NCBI GenBank assembly: GCA_903922735.1
Contig: CAIXUZ010000081.1
Location: 1-47,428 of the forward strand
Direction: 5' to 3'
Origin: an uncultured Verrucomicrobia subdivision 3 bacterium
GTDB lineage: Bacteria > Verrucomicrobiota > Verrucomicrobiia > Limisphaerales > UBA11358
DNA: 47,428 nt
The notes under the pieces were generated by a model, which saw only the letters and a program-made list of their open reading frames with translations, searched no databases and had not been told where the DNA came from. A program made the translations under genes and the position numbers. Positions within the stretch are counted from its first letter, which is position 1. Each line of letters opens with the position of its first letter. Of the stretch, positions 35,014-43,658 are shown piece by piece.

Positions 35014-36780
35014 ATGCGGTTTGCCTTGAAAACATTGATGGTGCTGTTCGTGGTCACGCTGCTGGCGGGATCGGCGGGAGCCGCCTCGTTCACCGCCTCG
35101 CTCGACCGCGACGCCATCACGCTGGGCGAAAGCACGACGCTGGCGCTGGCTTTCGAAGGCGCCCAGCCAAACAACCTTCCAATGCCCACCGTATCCGGTT
35201 TGCAAATCACGCAGACGGGCACCTCCCAAAGCGTCAACATCGTCAACGGCGCGATGAGTTCCACCGTGACCGTGTCATTTTCCGTGAAGCCCCAGCGTCC
35301 CGGTGAATTCACCATTCCCGCGCTGACCGCCAACGTGAACGGCCAGCAGCTTTCCTCCGCCCCGCTCAAACTCATCGTCAGCAAAGCCAGTGCGCCCTCG
35401 GCAAACGCCGTGAAATCCGGCAGCGAAGTGGCATTCCTGAAATTTACTTTCCCGAAAAATAAAATCTACGTCGGCCAGTCCGTCGTGGCCCAGCTCGAAC
35501 TCTGCCTGCGGGATGACGTGCAGAACTTCGGTAACTTTCAACTCTCGCCCCTGAGCGCTAACGGTTTTAGCGCGGGAAAAATCGTCGAAGGACAAAAGCG
35601 GCGCGTCCAGATTGGCAACCGCGTTTATACCATCGTCCCGATTCTGATACCACTCACCGCTGTGAAATCCGGCGTGCTAAATCTTGGACCTTACAACGCC
35701 AGCGCCATCATCGTGTTGCCCGGCCAGAATCAGGGTGGCGATCCATTCTTCCGGCAGTTCTTCAATCAGGGCGAACAGAAACAAGTCGCGCTGGCCACCG
35801 AGCCATTGAGCATCGAGTCGTTGCCGTTGCCGAAGCCAAATCAACCGGCGAATTTCACCGGCGCCGTCGGCCAGTTCGAACTGGCCGCGACCGCCGGCCC
35901 GACCACCGTGACGGTCGGCGATCCCATTACCGTACGGGTGCAAATCTCCGGACGCGGATCACTGGACTCCGTCGCCTTGCCAGTGCAGGACGCCTGGAAA
36001 AATTTCAAGACTTACCCGCCCACCACCAAGCTGGAGAACACGGATCAGTTTGGTTTTCAAGGCATGAAGACGTTTGAGCAGATCATCTCACCGCTCAACA
36101 ACGATGTCCGTGAACTGCCCGCGCTGAGCTTTTCCTACTTCAATCCCGAAGACGGCCAGTATCACACGCTCACGCAACCCGCCGTCCCACTCACGGTTCA
36201 AACCGCTGGAACCACGCTGATGCCGCAGATGGCTGCGACCAAGTCTTCCAACGAAGAAAAACCGGCACAAGACATCCTGCCCATTAAAGAAAAACTCGGC
36301 TCGCTCGTCGCCGGCACCCCCCCGCTCGTCGCGCAACCGGTGTTCCTCGCCGCGCAAACCGTGCCGATGCTGGCCTTTCTTGCGGCGTTCGTCTGGCGCA
36401 AGCGCACGGACGATCTGGCTAATAATCCGCGTCTCCGTCGCCAGCGGGCCGTAGCGGTGCTCGTCGCCAACGGCCTGAATGACTTGAAAAATCGCGCCGC
36501 CGCCAACCAGCCTGATGAATTTTTTGCCACGCTCTTTCGCCTGTTGCAGGAGCAGCTTGGCGAACGGCTTGATTGCCCTGCGTCAGCTATCACGGAGGAC
36601 GTGGTAGACGGTCATGCGCTGCTGCGCAATGCGCCGGCCCCCTTGCGCACGACGCTCCATGAACAGTTTCAGTTGTGCAATCAAGCCCGCTATGCGCCGG
36701 TGCGAGGCACCAGCGAACTGAATTTGGTCGCCGCGCAGTTTGAAAAACTCATCGGGCAATTGCGGGAGGTGAAGCCATGA
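35014..36780 (+). CDS. batD: BatD-like protein of the Bat cluster
   Basis: 588 residues: signal peptide (to about SAGAA, residue 24), then beta-rich Ig-like domains (SFTASLDRDAITLGESTTLAL is the family's opening; ITVRVQISGRGSLDSVALP repeats the pattern), a membrane span near residues 445-465 and a cytoplasmic tail with a helical domain. It belongs to the BatD/oxygen-tolerance family, whose members act with VWA proteins and a MoxR ATPase in the envelope. Its stop overlaps the batE start by four bases (ATGA). Confidence 0.88.
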   Translation: MRFALKTLMVLFVVTLLAGSAGAASFTASLDRDAITLGESTTLALAFEGAQPNNLPMPTVSGLQITQTGTSQSVNIVNGAMSSTVTVSFSVKPQRPGEFTIPALTANVNGQQLSSAPLKLIVSKASAPSANAVKSGSEVAFLKFTFPKNKIYVGQSVVAQLELCLRDDVQNFGNFQLSPLSANGFSAGKIVEGQKRRVQIGNRVYTIVPILIPLTAVKSGVLNLGPYNASAIIVLPGQNQGGDPFFRQFFNQGEQKQVALATEPLSIESLPLPKPNQPANFTGAVGQFELAATAGPTTVTVGDPITVRVQISGRGSLDSVALPVQDAWKNFKTYPPTTKLENTDQFGFQGMKTFEQIISPLNNDVRELPALSFSYFNPEDGQYHTLTQPAVPLTVQTAGTTLMPQMAATKSSNEEKPAQDILPIKEKLGSLVAGTPPLVAQPVFLAAQTVPMLAFLAAFVWRKRTDDLANNPRLRRQRAVAVLVANGLNDLKNRAAANQPDEFFATLFRLLQEQLGERLDCPASAITEDVVDGHALLRNAPAPLRTTLHEQFQLCNQARYAPVRGTSELNLVAAQFEKLIGQLREVKP

Positions 36781-37517
36781 AATCCCGGCTCGCCATTTTG
36801 CTCGCGGTCGTCTGTGCCGGAAAACTTCTGGCAACGGATGTCACCGCTGATTTCGCGGCGGCGAACAAGCTTTACGCGGAGGGCAAGTTTGCCGAAGCGA
36901 CGACCACCTACGATGCCATTCTCAAAACCGGTGCGCAATCGCCCGTGCTGCTATTCAACGCGGGCAACGCCGCGTTCAAAGCGGGGCATCTCGGCAAAGC
37001 CATCGCCGCGTATCGGCAGGCGGAATTGCTCACCCCGCGTGATGCGGAACTGCGGGCCAACCTCGCGTTTGTCCGCAATCAGGTCCAGGGCGCGACGCTT
37101 CGCGAAAGCCGCTGGCAAAACTGGGCCGGCACGCTCACATTGAACGAAGGCGCGATTCTCACGGCCGTGTTTTTCTGGGCGATGTTCGCCTTACTGGCCT
37201 TTCGCCAGCTCCGGCCCGTGCTCGCCCCGAAGCTGCACAGTGTGACGCGGCTGGCCGTGGCGCTGACGCTTTTTTCCGGTGCCGTGCTGGCTTTGCAGGC
37301 GACGAACCGCTTCAATGCTGCCATTGCCGTGGTGACGGGCGCGGAAGCCATCGCCCGCAGCGGCCCGTTTGATGAGGCGCAGAGCGTGTTCACCGCCCGC
37401 GATGGCGCGGAATTGAAAGTGTTGGATCGACATGACAATTGGGTGCAGGTCGTCAACAATGTCGGCAAAATCGGCTGGTTAAATCAGAAGCAAGTGGCGG
37501 TATTGCCCGGAGCGTGA
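36777..37517 (+). CDS. batE: BatE-like TPR/SH3 membrane protein
   Basis: 246 residues. Signal peptide (to about residue 19), two to three TPR units (about 23-105; ANKLYAEGKFAEATTTYDAIL and LLFNAGNAAFKAGHLGKAIAAY), two membrane helices (about 125-143 and 158-178) and a C-terminal bacterial SH3 domain (AKLKVLD-like, NWVQVVNNVGKIGWLNQKQV). This layout is typical for BatE. A palindromic repeat follows 14 bases after the stop codon. Confidence 0.87.
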   Translation: MKSRLAILLAVVCAGKLLATDVTADFAAANKLYAEGKFAEATTTYDAILKTGAQSPVLLFNAGNAAFKAGHLGKAIAAYRQAELLTPRDAELRANLAFVRNQVQGATLRESRWQNWAGTLTLNEGAILTAVFFWAMFALLAFRQLRPVLAPKLHSVTRLAVALTLFSGAVLALQATNRFNAAIAVVTGAEAIARSGPFDEAQSVFTARDGAELKVLDRHDNWVQVVNNVGKIGWLNQKQVAVLPGA

Positions 37518-37531
37518 AAAATATTATGGCT

Positions 37532-37600
37532 GGTGGGGCGAGCATCCTCGCGAGCCGGACGTCGCAGGTTTGAGCGGCTCGCGGGGACGCTCGCCCCACC
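37532..37600. repeat. Long REP-like hairpin between batE and moxR
   Basis: 25-base arms (37532-37556 and 37576-37600) match at 23 positions around a 19-base loop; the outer sequence is GGTGGGGCGAGC. There is no U-tract, so it is more likely a dispersed element than a terminator, but such a stem could stop or stabilise the batD-batE message. Confidence 0.8.
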
Positions 37601-37674
37601 GGTCAAACTGGATTTGAACACTAAGAAAACTTTACTGTCAGAAGAACGTCCACGGAAAAACTGTTAAGAGAATT

Positions 37675-38664
37675 ATGAGTACTGGAATCAACGCCATCAA
37701 TGAAGCGGTAAAGGAAGCGAGTGCGTTCACGCACCCGCTGTTCAACGAACTCGGCAAGGTCATCGTCGGCCAGCAATACCTCACCGAGCGGCTGGTCATC
37801 GGCCTGCTGGCCAACGGGCACGTCCTTCTCGAAGGCGTGCCCGGCCTCGCCAAGACGCTCGCCGTCAAATCGCTGTCGAACTGCCTGCACGTGAAATTCT
37901 CGCGCCTGCAATTCACGCCGGACATGCTGCCCGCCGATGTCATCGGCACGCAGATTTACAATCCGCAGTCCGGCGGCTTCTCCACGCGCAAAGGCCCGGT
38001 CTTCGCCAATCTCATCCTCGCCGACGAAATTAATCGCGCGCCCGCCAAGGTGCAGAGCGCGCTGCTCGAAGCCATGCAGGAAAAGCAGGTGACCATCGGC
38101 GACCAGACTTACAAGCTCGACGAACCGTTCCTCGTACTCGCCACGCAGAATCCGATCGAGCAGGAAGGCACGTATCCGCTGCCCGAAGCGCAGGTTGACC
38201 GCTTCATGCTCAAGCTCAAGATCGGCTACCCGACGCGCACCGATGAGCGGCAGATTCTCGAAGTGATGGCGAAGACGAGCGGCACGCCGACGTGCAGCGC
38301 CGTCGTCACCCCGCAGCAAATCCTCAAGGCGCGCGAAATCATCAACGACATTTACGTGGACGACAAGGTGAAGGATTACATCGTGGACCTCGTCTGCGCC
38401 ACGCGCGACCCGGATCATTACAAGATCGCGGTGAAGGATTTCATCCAGCTCGGTGCGTCGCCGCGTGCGACTATCGCGCTCACGCTGGCGGCCAAGGCCT
38501 ACGCATTCCTGAAAGGCCGCGGCTACGTGACGCCGCAGGACGTGAAGAGCATCGGCATGGATGTGTTGCGCCACCGCGTGGCCATCACCTACGAAGCCGA
38601 GGCCGAGGAAAAAACCAGCGAAACGGTCATCCAGAAAATTTTTGATGAACTGCCCGTGCCGTAA
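37675..38664 (+). CDS. MoxR family AAA+ ATPase
   Basis: 329 residues. Walker A GVPGLAKT (about 54-61), Walker B LILADEINRA, sensor 1 LATQNPIEQEGTYPLPEAQVDRFM and the C-terminal lid with LGASPRATIAL, all hallmarks of MoxR (RavA-like branch). It acts as a chaperone-like ATPase for VWA-domain partners, which here are the DUF58, BatA and BatB proteins encoded downstream. Confidence 0.95.
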   Translation: MSTGINAINEAVKEASAFTHPLFNELGKVIVGQQYLTERLVIGLLANGHVLLEGVPGLAKTLAVKSLSNCLHVKFSRLQFTPDMLPADVIGTQIYNPQSGGFSTRKGPVFANLILADEINRAPAKVQSALLEAMQEKQVTIGDQTYKLDEPFLVLATQNPIEQEGTYPLPEAQVDRFMLKLKIGYPTRTDERQILEVMAKTSGTPTCSAVVTPQQILKAREIINDIYVDDKVKDYIVDLVCATRDPDHYKIAVKDFIQLGASPRATIALTLAAKAYAFLKGRGYVTPQDVKSIGMDVLRHRVAITYEAEAEEKTSETVIQKIFDELPVP

Positions 38665-38671
38665 AAATTGA

Positions 38672-38749
38672 TTAACCGCGAAATACACGAAATACGCTAA
38701 AAAGAATTTCTGAAATTCCGTTTGCGTGGTTCGCGTAGTTCGTGGTTGA
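38672..38749. repeat. Imperfect inverted repeat between moxR and the DUF58 gene
   Basis: The left arm 38672-38697 (TTAACCGCGAAATACACGAA...) and the right arm 38724-38749 are imperfect inverted copies; a small palindrome (GAATTTC/GAAATTC) lies in the loop. It fills nearly all of the 97-base gap. It looks like a member of a degenerate dispersed repeat family. Confidence 0.6.
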
Positions 38750-38761
38750 AAATCCTTTCGC

Positions 38762-39721
38762 ATGATTCCTCGCGAGATCCTCAAAAAAATCCGGCAGATC
38801 GAGCTGCGCACGAATCGCATCGTGACCGAAACGCTCGCGGGCCAATACCATTCCGTCTTCAAGGGCCAGGGCATGAACTTCGACGAGGTGCGCGAATACC
38901 AGCCCGGCGACGACGTGCGCGCGATCGACTGGAACGTCACCGCGCGGATGAATCATCCGTTTATCAAGAAGTTCGTCGAAGAGCGCGAACTCACGCTCAT
39001 GCTCGTCGTGGACGTGAGCGGCTCGGGTCTGTTCGGCTCCCGCGACCAGTCCAAGCGCGAACTCGCCGCCGAGATCGCCTCCGTGCTCGCCTTCTCCGCC
39101 ATTCGCAACAACGACAAGGTCGGCCTCATTCTTTTCAGCGACGAGGTGGAAAAATTCATCCCGCCGCGCAAGGGCCGCAGCCATGTGCTGCGCGTCATCC
39201 GCGAAGTGCTGTTTTTCGAGCCGAAGCGGCGCGGGACGGATTTGAACCAGGCGCTGGAATTTTTGCGGCGCGTGCAATCCCACAAGGCCATCACGGTGAT
39301 CGTGTCGGATTTTCTCGGCTCGCCAGTCGCCCCTCGCCGGACAGGTGAAAAAAAGGCGCCGCGTCCGCACCTGATGTCGCTGGAATCGCTGGCGCAGGCG
39401 TCGTTCACAATGCTGCGGCAGACGAACCGCAAGCATGACGTGGTGGCGGTGCAGGTTGCCGACCCGCATGAACTGGAATTGCCGAATCTGGGACGTTTAA
39501 TTTTTCAGGACGCGGAGACGGGCCAAGTCGTGGAGGTCAACACGGCGGACGCGCGCAAGCGGGCGGCATTCGCCGAACGTCAGGCCAGGGCATTGCAAGA
39601 CATGGCGCGGCTGTTCCGGCGCGCGGGCATTGATGCGATGCAGTTGCGCACGGACCAAGATTACGGCCCAACGCTGGCGCGCTTTTTTGAGACGCGCGAA
39701 AAACGAAGGCTGCGCGGATGA
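38762..39721 (+). CDS. DUF58 protein with VWA-like fold
   Basis: 319 residues. The DUF58 signature YQPGDDVRAIDWNVTARM is present at about 41-60, followed by the VWA-type strand LMLVVDVSGSGLFGS (MIDAS-like DxSGS) and VGLILFSDEVEKFIPPRKG. No membrane helices are seen. DUF58 proteins are regular partners of MoxR. The stop codon overlaps an ATG (ATGA at 39718-39721) of a 64-codon frame that runs into a repeat. Confidence 0.92.
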   Translation: MIPREILKKIRQIELRTNRIVTETLAGQYHSVFKGQGMNFDEVREYQPGDDVRAIDWNVTARMNHPFIKKFVEERELTLMLVVDVSGSGLFGSRDQSKRELAAEIASVLAFSAIRNNDKVGLILFSDEVEKFIPPRKGRSHVLRVIREVLFFEPKRRGTDLNQALEFLRRVQSHKAITVIVSDFLGSPVAPRRTGEKKAPRPHLMSLESLAQASFTMLRQTNRKHDVVAVQVADPHELELPNLGRLIFQDAETGQVVEVNTADARKRAAFAERQARALQDMARLFRRAGIDAMQLRTDQDYGPTLARFFETREKRRLRG

Positions 39722-39746
39722 AAATATTTGGCTGGTTAAAAGCTCG

Positions 39747-39896
39747 CCCTCACCCTGACCCTCTCCCCCGGGGAGAGGGAACAGCAGTTGGACGCGTTTT
39801 GCGTTATGCGTGTCATCCAAGCCGCTGGACACGCTCGATTTGTCGGGAAGCTGGGCGCATTTCCCCCTCTCCTTGGGGAGAGGGTTGGGGTGAGGG
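39747..39896. repeat. Composite repeat: two CCCTCTCC elements in inverted orientation
   Basis: The left unit 39747-39780 and the right unit 39865-39896 are inverted copies (CCCTCACCC..., then CCCTCTCC-GGGGAGAGGG), flanking about 85 bases of unrelated sequence. Each unit also holds its own small hairpin. The structure is that of a MITE-like element placed between the DUF58 and DUF4381 genes. An open frame (39718-39912) passes through and reads PHPDPLPRGEG and SPSPWGEGWGEGG, the usual artefact translations of this repeat family, so I do not call it a gene. Confidence 0.75.
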
Positions 39897-39915
39897 AGGT
39901 TGTATCAATTAACTC

Positions 39916-40482
39916 ATGGCTACCAACCAAACAACATTGGTTACGGAAGACATCCGCGACATCAAGCCGCCGATCGAGATTACGGACGGCCTGGTCTGGC
40001 TTTGGTGGGGGTTGATTGGGCTGTCGCTGGCTGTCGCTGCGTTTCTAATCTATTGCTGGTGGCGGAATCGTAAAGCCAACATCGTTTTACCGCCGCCGGT
40101 GCCGGCGCACATTCGTGCGAAGCAAAAACTGGAGCAGGCGCTGGCGCTCATTGCGCAGCCGAAGCCATTCGTCGTCGCCGTGTCCGACACAGCGCGGGCG
40201 TATCTGGAGGAACGGTTTCAATTCCACGCGCCGGAGCGGACGACAGAGGAATTTCTGCGCGAACTGGGCGGCACGAAGCTGCTGCTGCCGGAGCAGAAGG
40301 AAAGTCTCGGCGAATTTCTCGCCCGCTGCGACCTGGTGAAGTTCGCCAAATACGAGCCCGGCGAAAATGAGCTGCGCGGGTTGCACTCCTCGGCGCTGCG
40401 TTTGGTCGAGGAAACAGAACCGGAAGATAAAACGGAAGGCGAAAATCGGGAAAGTGGAAACGAGCCACCGCATCACGCATAA
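39916..40482 (+). CDS. DUF4381-like membrane protein of the Bat cluster
   Basis: 188 residues. One membrane span (about 27-46, LVWLWWGLIGLSLAVAAFLI) follows the typical start (ETDIRDIKPPIEI-like, here TEDIRDIKPPIEITDG). The cytoplasmic domain has AVSDTARAYLEERFQFHAPERTTEEFL, a helical bundle as in DUF4381 members. The C terminus is charged and low in complexity. It sits between the DUF58 and batA genes, the usual place for this family. Confidence 0.82.
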   Translation: MATNQTTLVTEDIRDIKPPIEITDGLVWLWWGLIGLSLAVAAFLIYCWWRNRKANIVLPPPVPAHIRAKQKLEQALALIAQPKPFVVAVSDTARAYLEERFQFHAPERTTEEFLRELGGTKLLLPEQKESLGEFLARCDLVKFAKYEPGENELRGLHSSALRLVEETEPEDKTEGENRESGNEPPHHA

Positions 40483-40491
40483 CGAAACGAA

Positions 40492-41490
40492 ATGACCTTT
40501 GCGCATCCATTTTTATTATTGCTGCTCCTGCTGCTGCCTTTACTGGCATGGCTAAAAGGGCGGCGTGGTGCGCCGCCGGCGTTCGTCTATTCCTCGGTGC
40601 AGCTGGTGCGGGCTATGCAAAACATTCACCGCTCGCGCTTCGGCGGTTTTCTGGGTTCGCTACGCTGGCTGGCGCTGACGCTGTTCATTGTCGCACTGGC
40701 CCAGCCGCGTTTGACCAAAAGCACGACGGAGATCAAGGCGAGCGGCGTAGACATCGTCGTCGCGCTGGATATGTCGGGCAGCATGATTTCGGAGGATTTC
40801 GAAGTGCGCGGCGAGCGCGTGAACCGCTTCAACATGGCACGGCTGGTATTGAAGGGTTTCATTGACAAGCGGCCAAACGATCGCATTGGACTGGTGCTAT
40901 TCGCGTCGCAGGCATTCATCGCCACGCCGCTGACACTTGACCACGATTTTCTACAGGAAAACCTGAACCGTTTGGAAATCGGCGCAATCAATGAAAACTC
41001 CACCGCCATCGGCGACGGCTTGGGCACGGCGGTGAACCGGCTCCGCGACCTGAAAGCGAAAAGCAAAATTGTCATCCTGATGACGGACGGCCAGAACAAT
41101 TCCGGCAAGTTGGAGCCGTTGCTCGCAGCGGAGGCGGCCAAGGCGATGGGCGTGAAAGTTTACACGGTCGGCATTGGCATGCACGGCCAGGCGCCAATGC
41201 CGGTTTACATGGGCGGACAGAAGGTCGGCTATCAAAATGTGGCGGTGGATATCGATGAAGAAACACTCAAGAAAATCGCGGATTTGACGGGTGGTAAATA
41301 TTATCGCGCGGATAACGCCGTGCGGTTCAAACAGATTTATGCCGAGATCGACAAGCTGGAAAAGACCGAGGCGAGTGTGAAGAAATACACCCAATTCACG
41401 GAGCTATTTCCATGGTTCATCACGGCGGGACTGGCGCTGCTGCTGCTGGAGATTGTGCTGGGCCAGACTATTCTTAGAAAATTGCCATGA
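40492..41490 (+). CDS. batA: BatA: VWA-domain membrane protein
   Basis: 332 residues with an N-terminal membrane hairpin (about 5-18 and 55-73), a VWA domain (about 85-280) with a complete MIDAS (Asp93 in VALDMSGSM; NENSTAIGDGLGTAV; LMTDGQNNSG) and a C-terminal membrane helix (about 305-325). Bat proteins lie in the cytoplasmic membrane and take part in stress tolerance in Bacteroides and Leptospira; the exact task is unknown. It overlaps the next gene by four bases (ATGA). Confidence 0.93.
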   Translation: MTFAHPFLLLLLLLLPLLAWLKGRRGAPPAFVYSSVQLVRAMQNIHRSRFGGFLGSLRWLALTLFIVALAQPRLTKSTTEIKASGVDIVVALDMSGSMISEDFEVRGERVNRFNMARLVLKGFIDKRPNDRIGLVLFASQAFIATPLTLDHDFLQENLNRLEIGAINENSTAIGDGLGTAVNRLRDLKAKSKIVILMTDGQNNSGKLEPLLAAEAAKAMGVKVYTVGIGMHGQAPMPVYMGGQKVGYQNVAVDIDEETLKKIADLTGGKYYRADNAVRFKQIYAEIDKLEKTEASVKKYTQFTELFPWFITAGLALLLLEIVLGQTILRKLP

Positions 41491-43124
41491 GATTTGAGTA
41501 TCCCCATTTACTGTGGCTGCTGCTGGTGATTCCGCCGGCGCTCGCGGCATTTCTGTGGTGGGGAGAAGGCGTGAAACAGAAACTGCTGGTGCAATTTGTT
41601 GAAGCGCGCTTGCTGGAATCATTGACGGTCGGCCTCTCGCCAACGCGGCGGAAGTGGCGTTACGCGCTGCTGATCATGGCGGCGGCTTTGCTGATCATCG
41701 CCATCGTGCGGCCGCAAAACGGCTACGACAAGGAGGAGGTTCGTCAAACCGGCCTGGATATTGTGGTGGCGGTGGACACGTCCAAATCCATGCTCGCGAC
41801 GGACATCGCGCCGAACCGCCTCGCGCGGGCGAAACTGGCCGCGCTGGAATTGATGCAGACGGCCAAGGCCGACCGGCTGGGGTTGGTGGCGTTTGCGGGT
41901 GACGCGTTTCTGTCGTGTCCGTTGACGATTGACGACACGGCGTTCCAGCAAAGCGTGCAGGCGCTGGATGTGAATTCCATTCCGCAGGGCGGCACGGCGC
42001 TGGCGGCGGCCATCAACACGGCGCTGGAGTCGTTCAGGGAGAAGGGAAATCACCGTGCGTTGGTGATTTTCACGGACGGCGAGGACAATGACGAGGGCGC
42101 GCTTGCCGCAGCCGAACATGCAGCAAAGGAAGGCCTGAAGATTTTTACCGTGGGCATCGGTTCGACGGAAGGAACGCTGGTAACCATCACGGACGCCAAA
42201 GGTAATTCCGATTACGTCCGCGATGAGAAAGGCCAGGTGCTGAAATCGAAGCTTAACGAAAAACTGCTACAGGACATCGCGGCGGCGGCGGGCGGGTTTT
42301 ATCTGCCATTGCGCGGGGCGGACACCATCGGAATGCTTTACGAGCGCGGCCTCGCACTGTTGCCGAAATCGGAGGGGAAGGAAAAAATGGTGCGCCGTTA
42401 TCACGAGCAGTTTTATTGGCCGCTGGCAGCGGCATTGATGCTGCTGGTTGTGGAATTTCTCCTGCCGGAACGCGTGCGCCGGAAAACGCCGCGCGCAACC
42501 GCAGCGCTGCTGGTGCTGCTGGTTTCCAGCTACAGCGGATTCGCTTCGCCGGCGACGGCCTTGCACGACTATCGCAACAGAAATTTTACAAACGCGCTGA
42601 TGGAATACACCAAGCTGGCGGAAGTGCGAACGAACGATATACGGCTGGTGTTCAATGCCGGCACAGCGGCGTATGGTGCGACCAACTTTGATCTGGCGCA
42701 GAATCTTTTCCAGCGCGTCGCCGTGTCGCCGGATTTGAAATTGCAGCAGCAGGCGTTTTACAACCTGGGCAACGTGCAGTTCCAAAAAGCCAAGCTGGCG
42801 AAAGATCTGGACGGGCTAGAACAAGGCCTTGACGCGGCGGCGAAAATTTATGAACGCGCGGTGATGCTAAACACGAACGACTTGGACGCCGCGTTCAATT
42901 TAAAATTCGCCCGGGGCGCGGCGGAGCAAGTCCGGCAGATCAAAGCAGAATTGCGACTGGCCAAAGCCAGCGCGGATACGGCCGTGCAGCGTGCGGAATT
43001 TCACCACGCCCACGAGATCATGCAGTCGTTGACGCAGAAATACAAAATCGCCGAGAAACAGTTTGAAGAATTCACCAAGAAACTTAAGGACATTGATGAC
43101 ATTGCGACTCCTCATCAACCTTAG
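41487..43124 (+). CDS. batB: BatB VWA protein fused to a BatC-like TPR region
   Basis: 545 residues. Membrane helices at about 5-22 and 57-73, VWA domain (about 88-285) with MIDAS DTSKSM (VVAVDTSKSMLATD) and FTDGEDND, a helix at about 310-328 and another at about 336-350, and then a TPR region (about 355-520: DYRNRNFTNALMEYTKLA, NAGTAAYGATNFDLAQNLF, NLGNVQFQKAKL). In most clusters BatB and the TPR protein BatC are separate; here the TPR part is joined to BatB. The C terminus overlaps the following gene by 29 bases. Confidence 0.9.
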   Translation: MRFEYPHLLWLLLVIPPALAAFLWWGEGVKQKLLVQFVEARLLESLTVGLSPTRRKWRYALLIMAAALLIIAIVRPQNGYDKEEVRQTGLDIVVAVDTSKSMLATDIAPNRLARAKLAALELMQTAKADRLGLVAFAGDAFLSCPLTIDDTAFQQSVQALDVNSIPQGGTALAAAINTALESFREKGNHRALVIFTDGEDNDEGALAAAEHAAKEGLKIFTVGIGSTEGTLVTITDAKGNSDYVRDEKGQVLKSKLNEKLLQDIAAAAGGFYLPLRGADTIGMLYERGLALLPKSEGKEKMVRRYHEQFYWPLAAALMLLVVEFLLPERVRRKTPRATAALLVLLVSSYSGFASPATALHDYRNRNFTNALMEYTKLAEVRTNDIRLVFNAGTAAYGATNFDLAQNLFQRVAVSPDLKLQQQAFYNLGNVQFQKAKLAKDLDGLEQGLDAAAKIYERAVMLNTNDLDAAFNLKFARGAAEQVRQIKAELRLAKASADTAVQRAEFHHAHEIMQSLTQKYKIAEKQFEEFTKKLKDIDDIATPHQP

Positions 43125-43632
43125 CCTGCTGCTGCTTGCGGGGCAGAAGCTTTCTGCGCAATTGGCGCCCGCCGATAGTTTTTTTAACGGCGGCGCGCAG
43201 TTTTACCTCTCCAACAACATACCGGCCGCATTGGAGCGGGTGGATGGCGGCCGGAAACTTTATCCCGATGACGAAAAACTGAAGAAACTGGAAGAACTCC
43301 TCAAGCAACAGCAGCAACAGAACCAAGATCAAAACCAGCAGCAGGAGCAAAAAAAAGATTCCCAGCAACCGAAGGCGGACGAGCAAAAGCAAAAAGAATC
43401 CGGCCAGAAAAAGGACGAGGACCAAAAACCACAGGAGCAAAAGAAAGATTCCGGCGACAAGCTCAAGGACGAAAAGTCAGAGCAGCAGCAAGCTCAGCCC
43501 GCCAAACCCGGCGAGATGACGCCGGAAGAAGCCAAGCGATTGCTGGACGCACAGAAAGGCAATGAGCAGTTGTTACAACTGAAGCCGGAAGAGAAACCCC
43601 GCGACATTCGGCGTCCGGTCAAGGATTGGTAA
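43096..43632 (+). CDS. batC: BatC-like exported protein with a Q/K-rich linker
   Basis: 178 residues from the ATG at 43096, which starts a signal peptide (MTLRLLINLSLLLLAGQKLSAQ). A short helical part (FFNGGAQFYLSNNIPAALERV) recalls one TPR unit. Residues about 70-145 are almost only Gln, Lys, Glu and Asp. The tail has MTPEEAKRLLDAQKGNEQLL and ends DIRRPVKDW, the C-terminal motif seen in BatC proteins. It lies in the periplasm or at the membrane and would work with BatA and BatB. It is the last gene of the cluster. Confidence 0.75.
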   Translation: MTLRLLINLSLLLLAGQKLSAQLAPADSFFNGGAQFYLSNNIPAALERVDGGRKLYPDDEKLKKLEELLKQQQQQNQDQNQQQEQKKDSQQPKADEQKQKESGQKKDEDQKPQEQKKDSGDKLKDEKSEQQQAQPAKPGEMTPEEAKRLLDAQKGNEQLLQLKPEEKPRDIRRPVKDW

Positions 43633-43658
43633 CACGGTGGTCGTATTGGAAGCTTGCA

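Noticed and set aside
39718..39912. Possible 64-residue gene after DUF58
   Set aside because: Most of it is translation of a dispersed repeat (PHPDPLPRGEG, SPSPWGEGWGEGG), a known annotation artefact.
43300..43500. CAG/AAG-rich low-complexity DNA as a tandem repeat or CRISPR-like array
   Set aside because: No regular unit or spacers; it is simply the codons of the Q/K-rich linker of the BatC-like protein.
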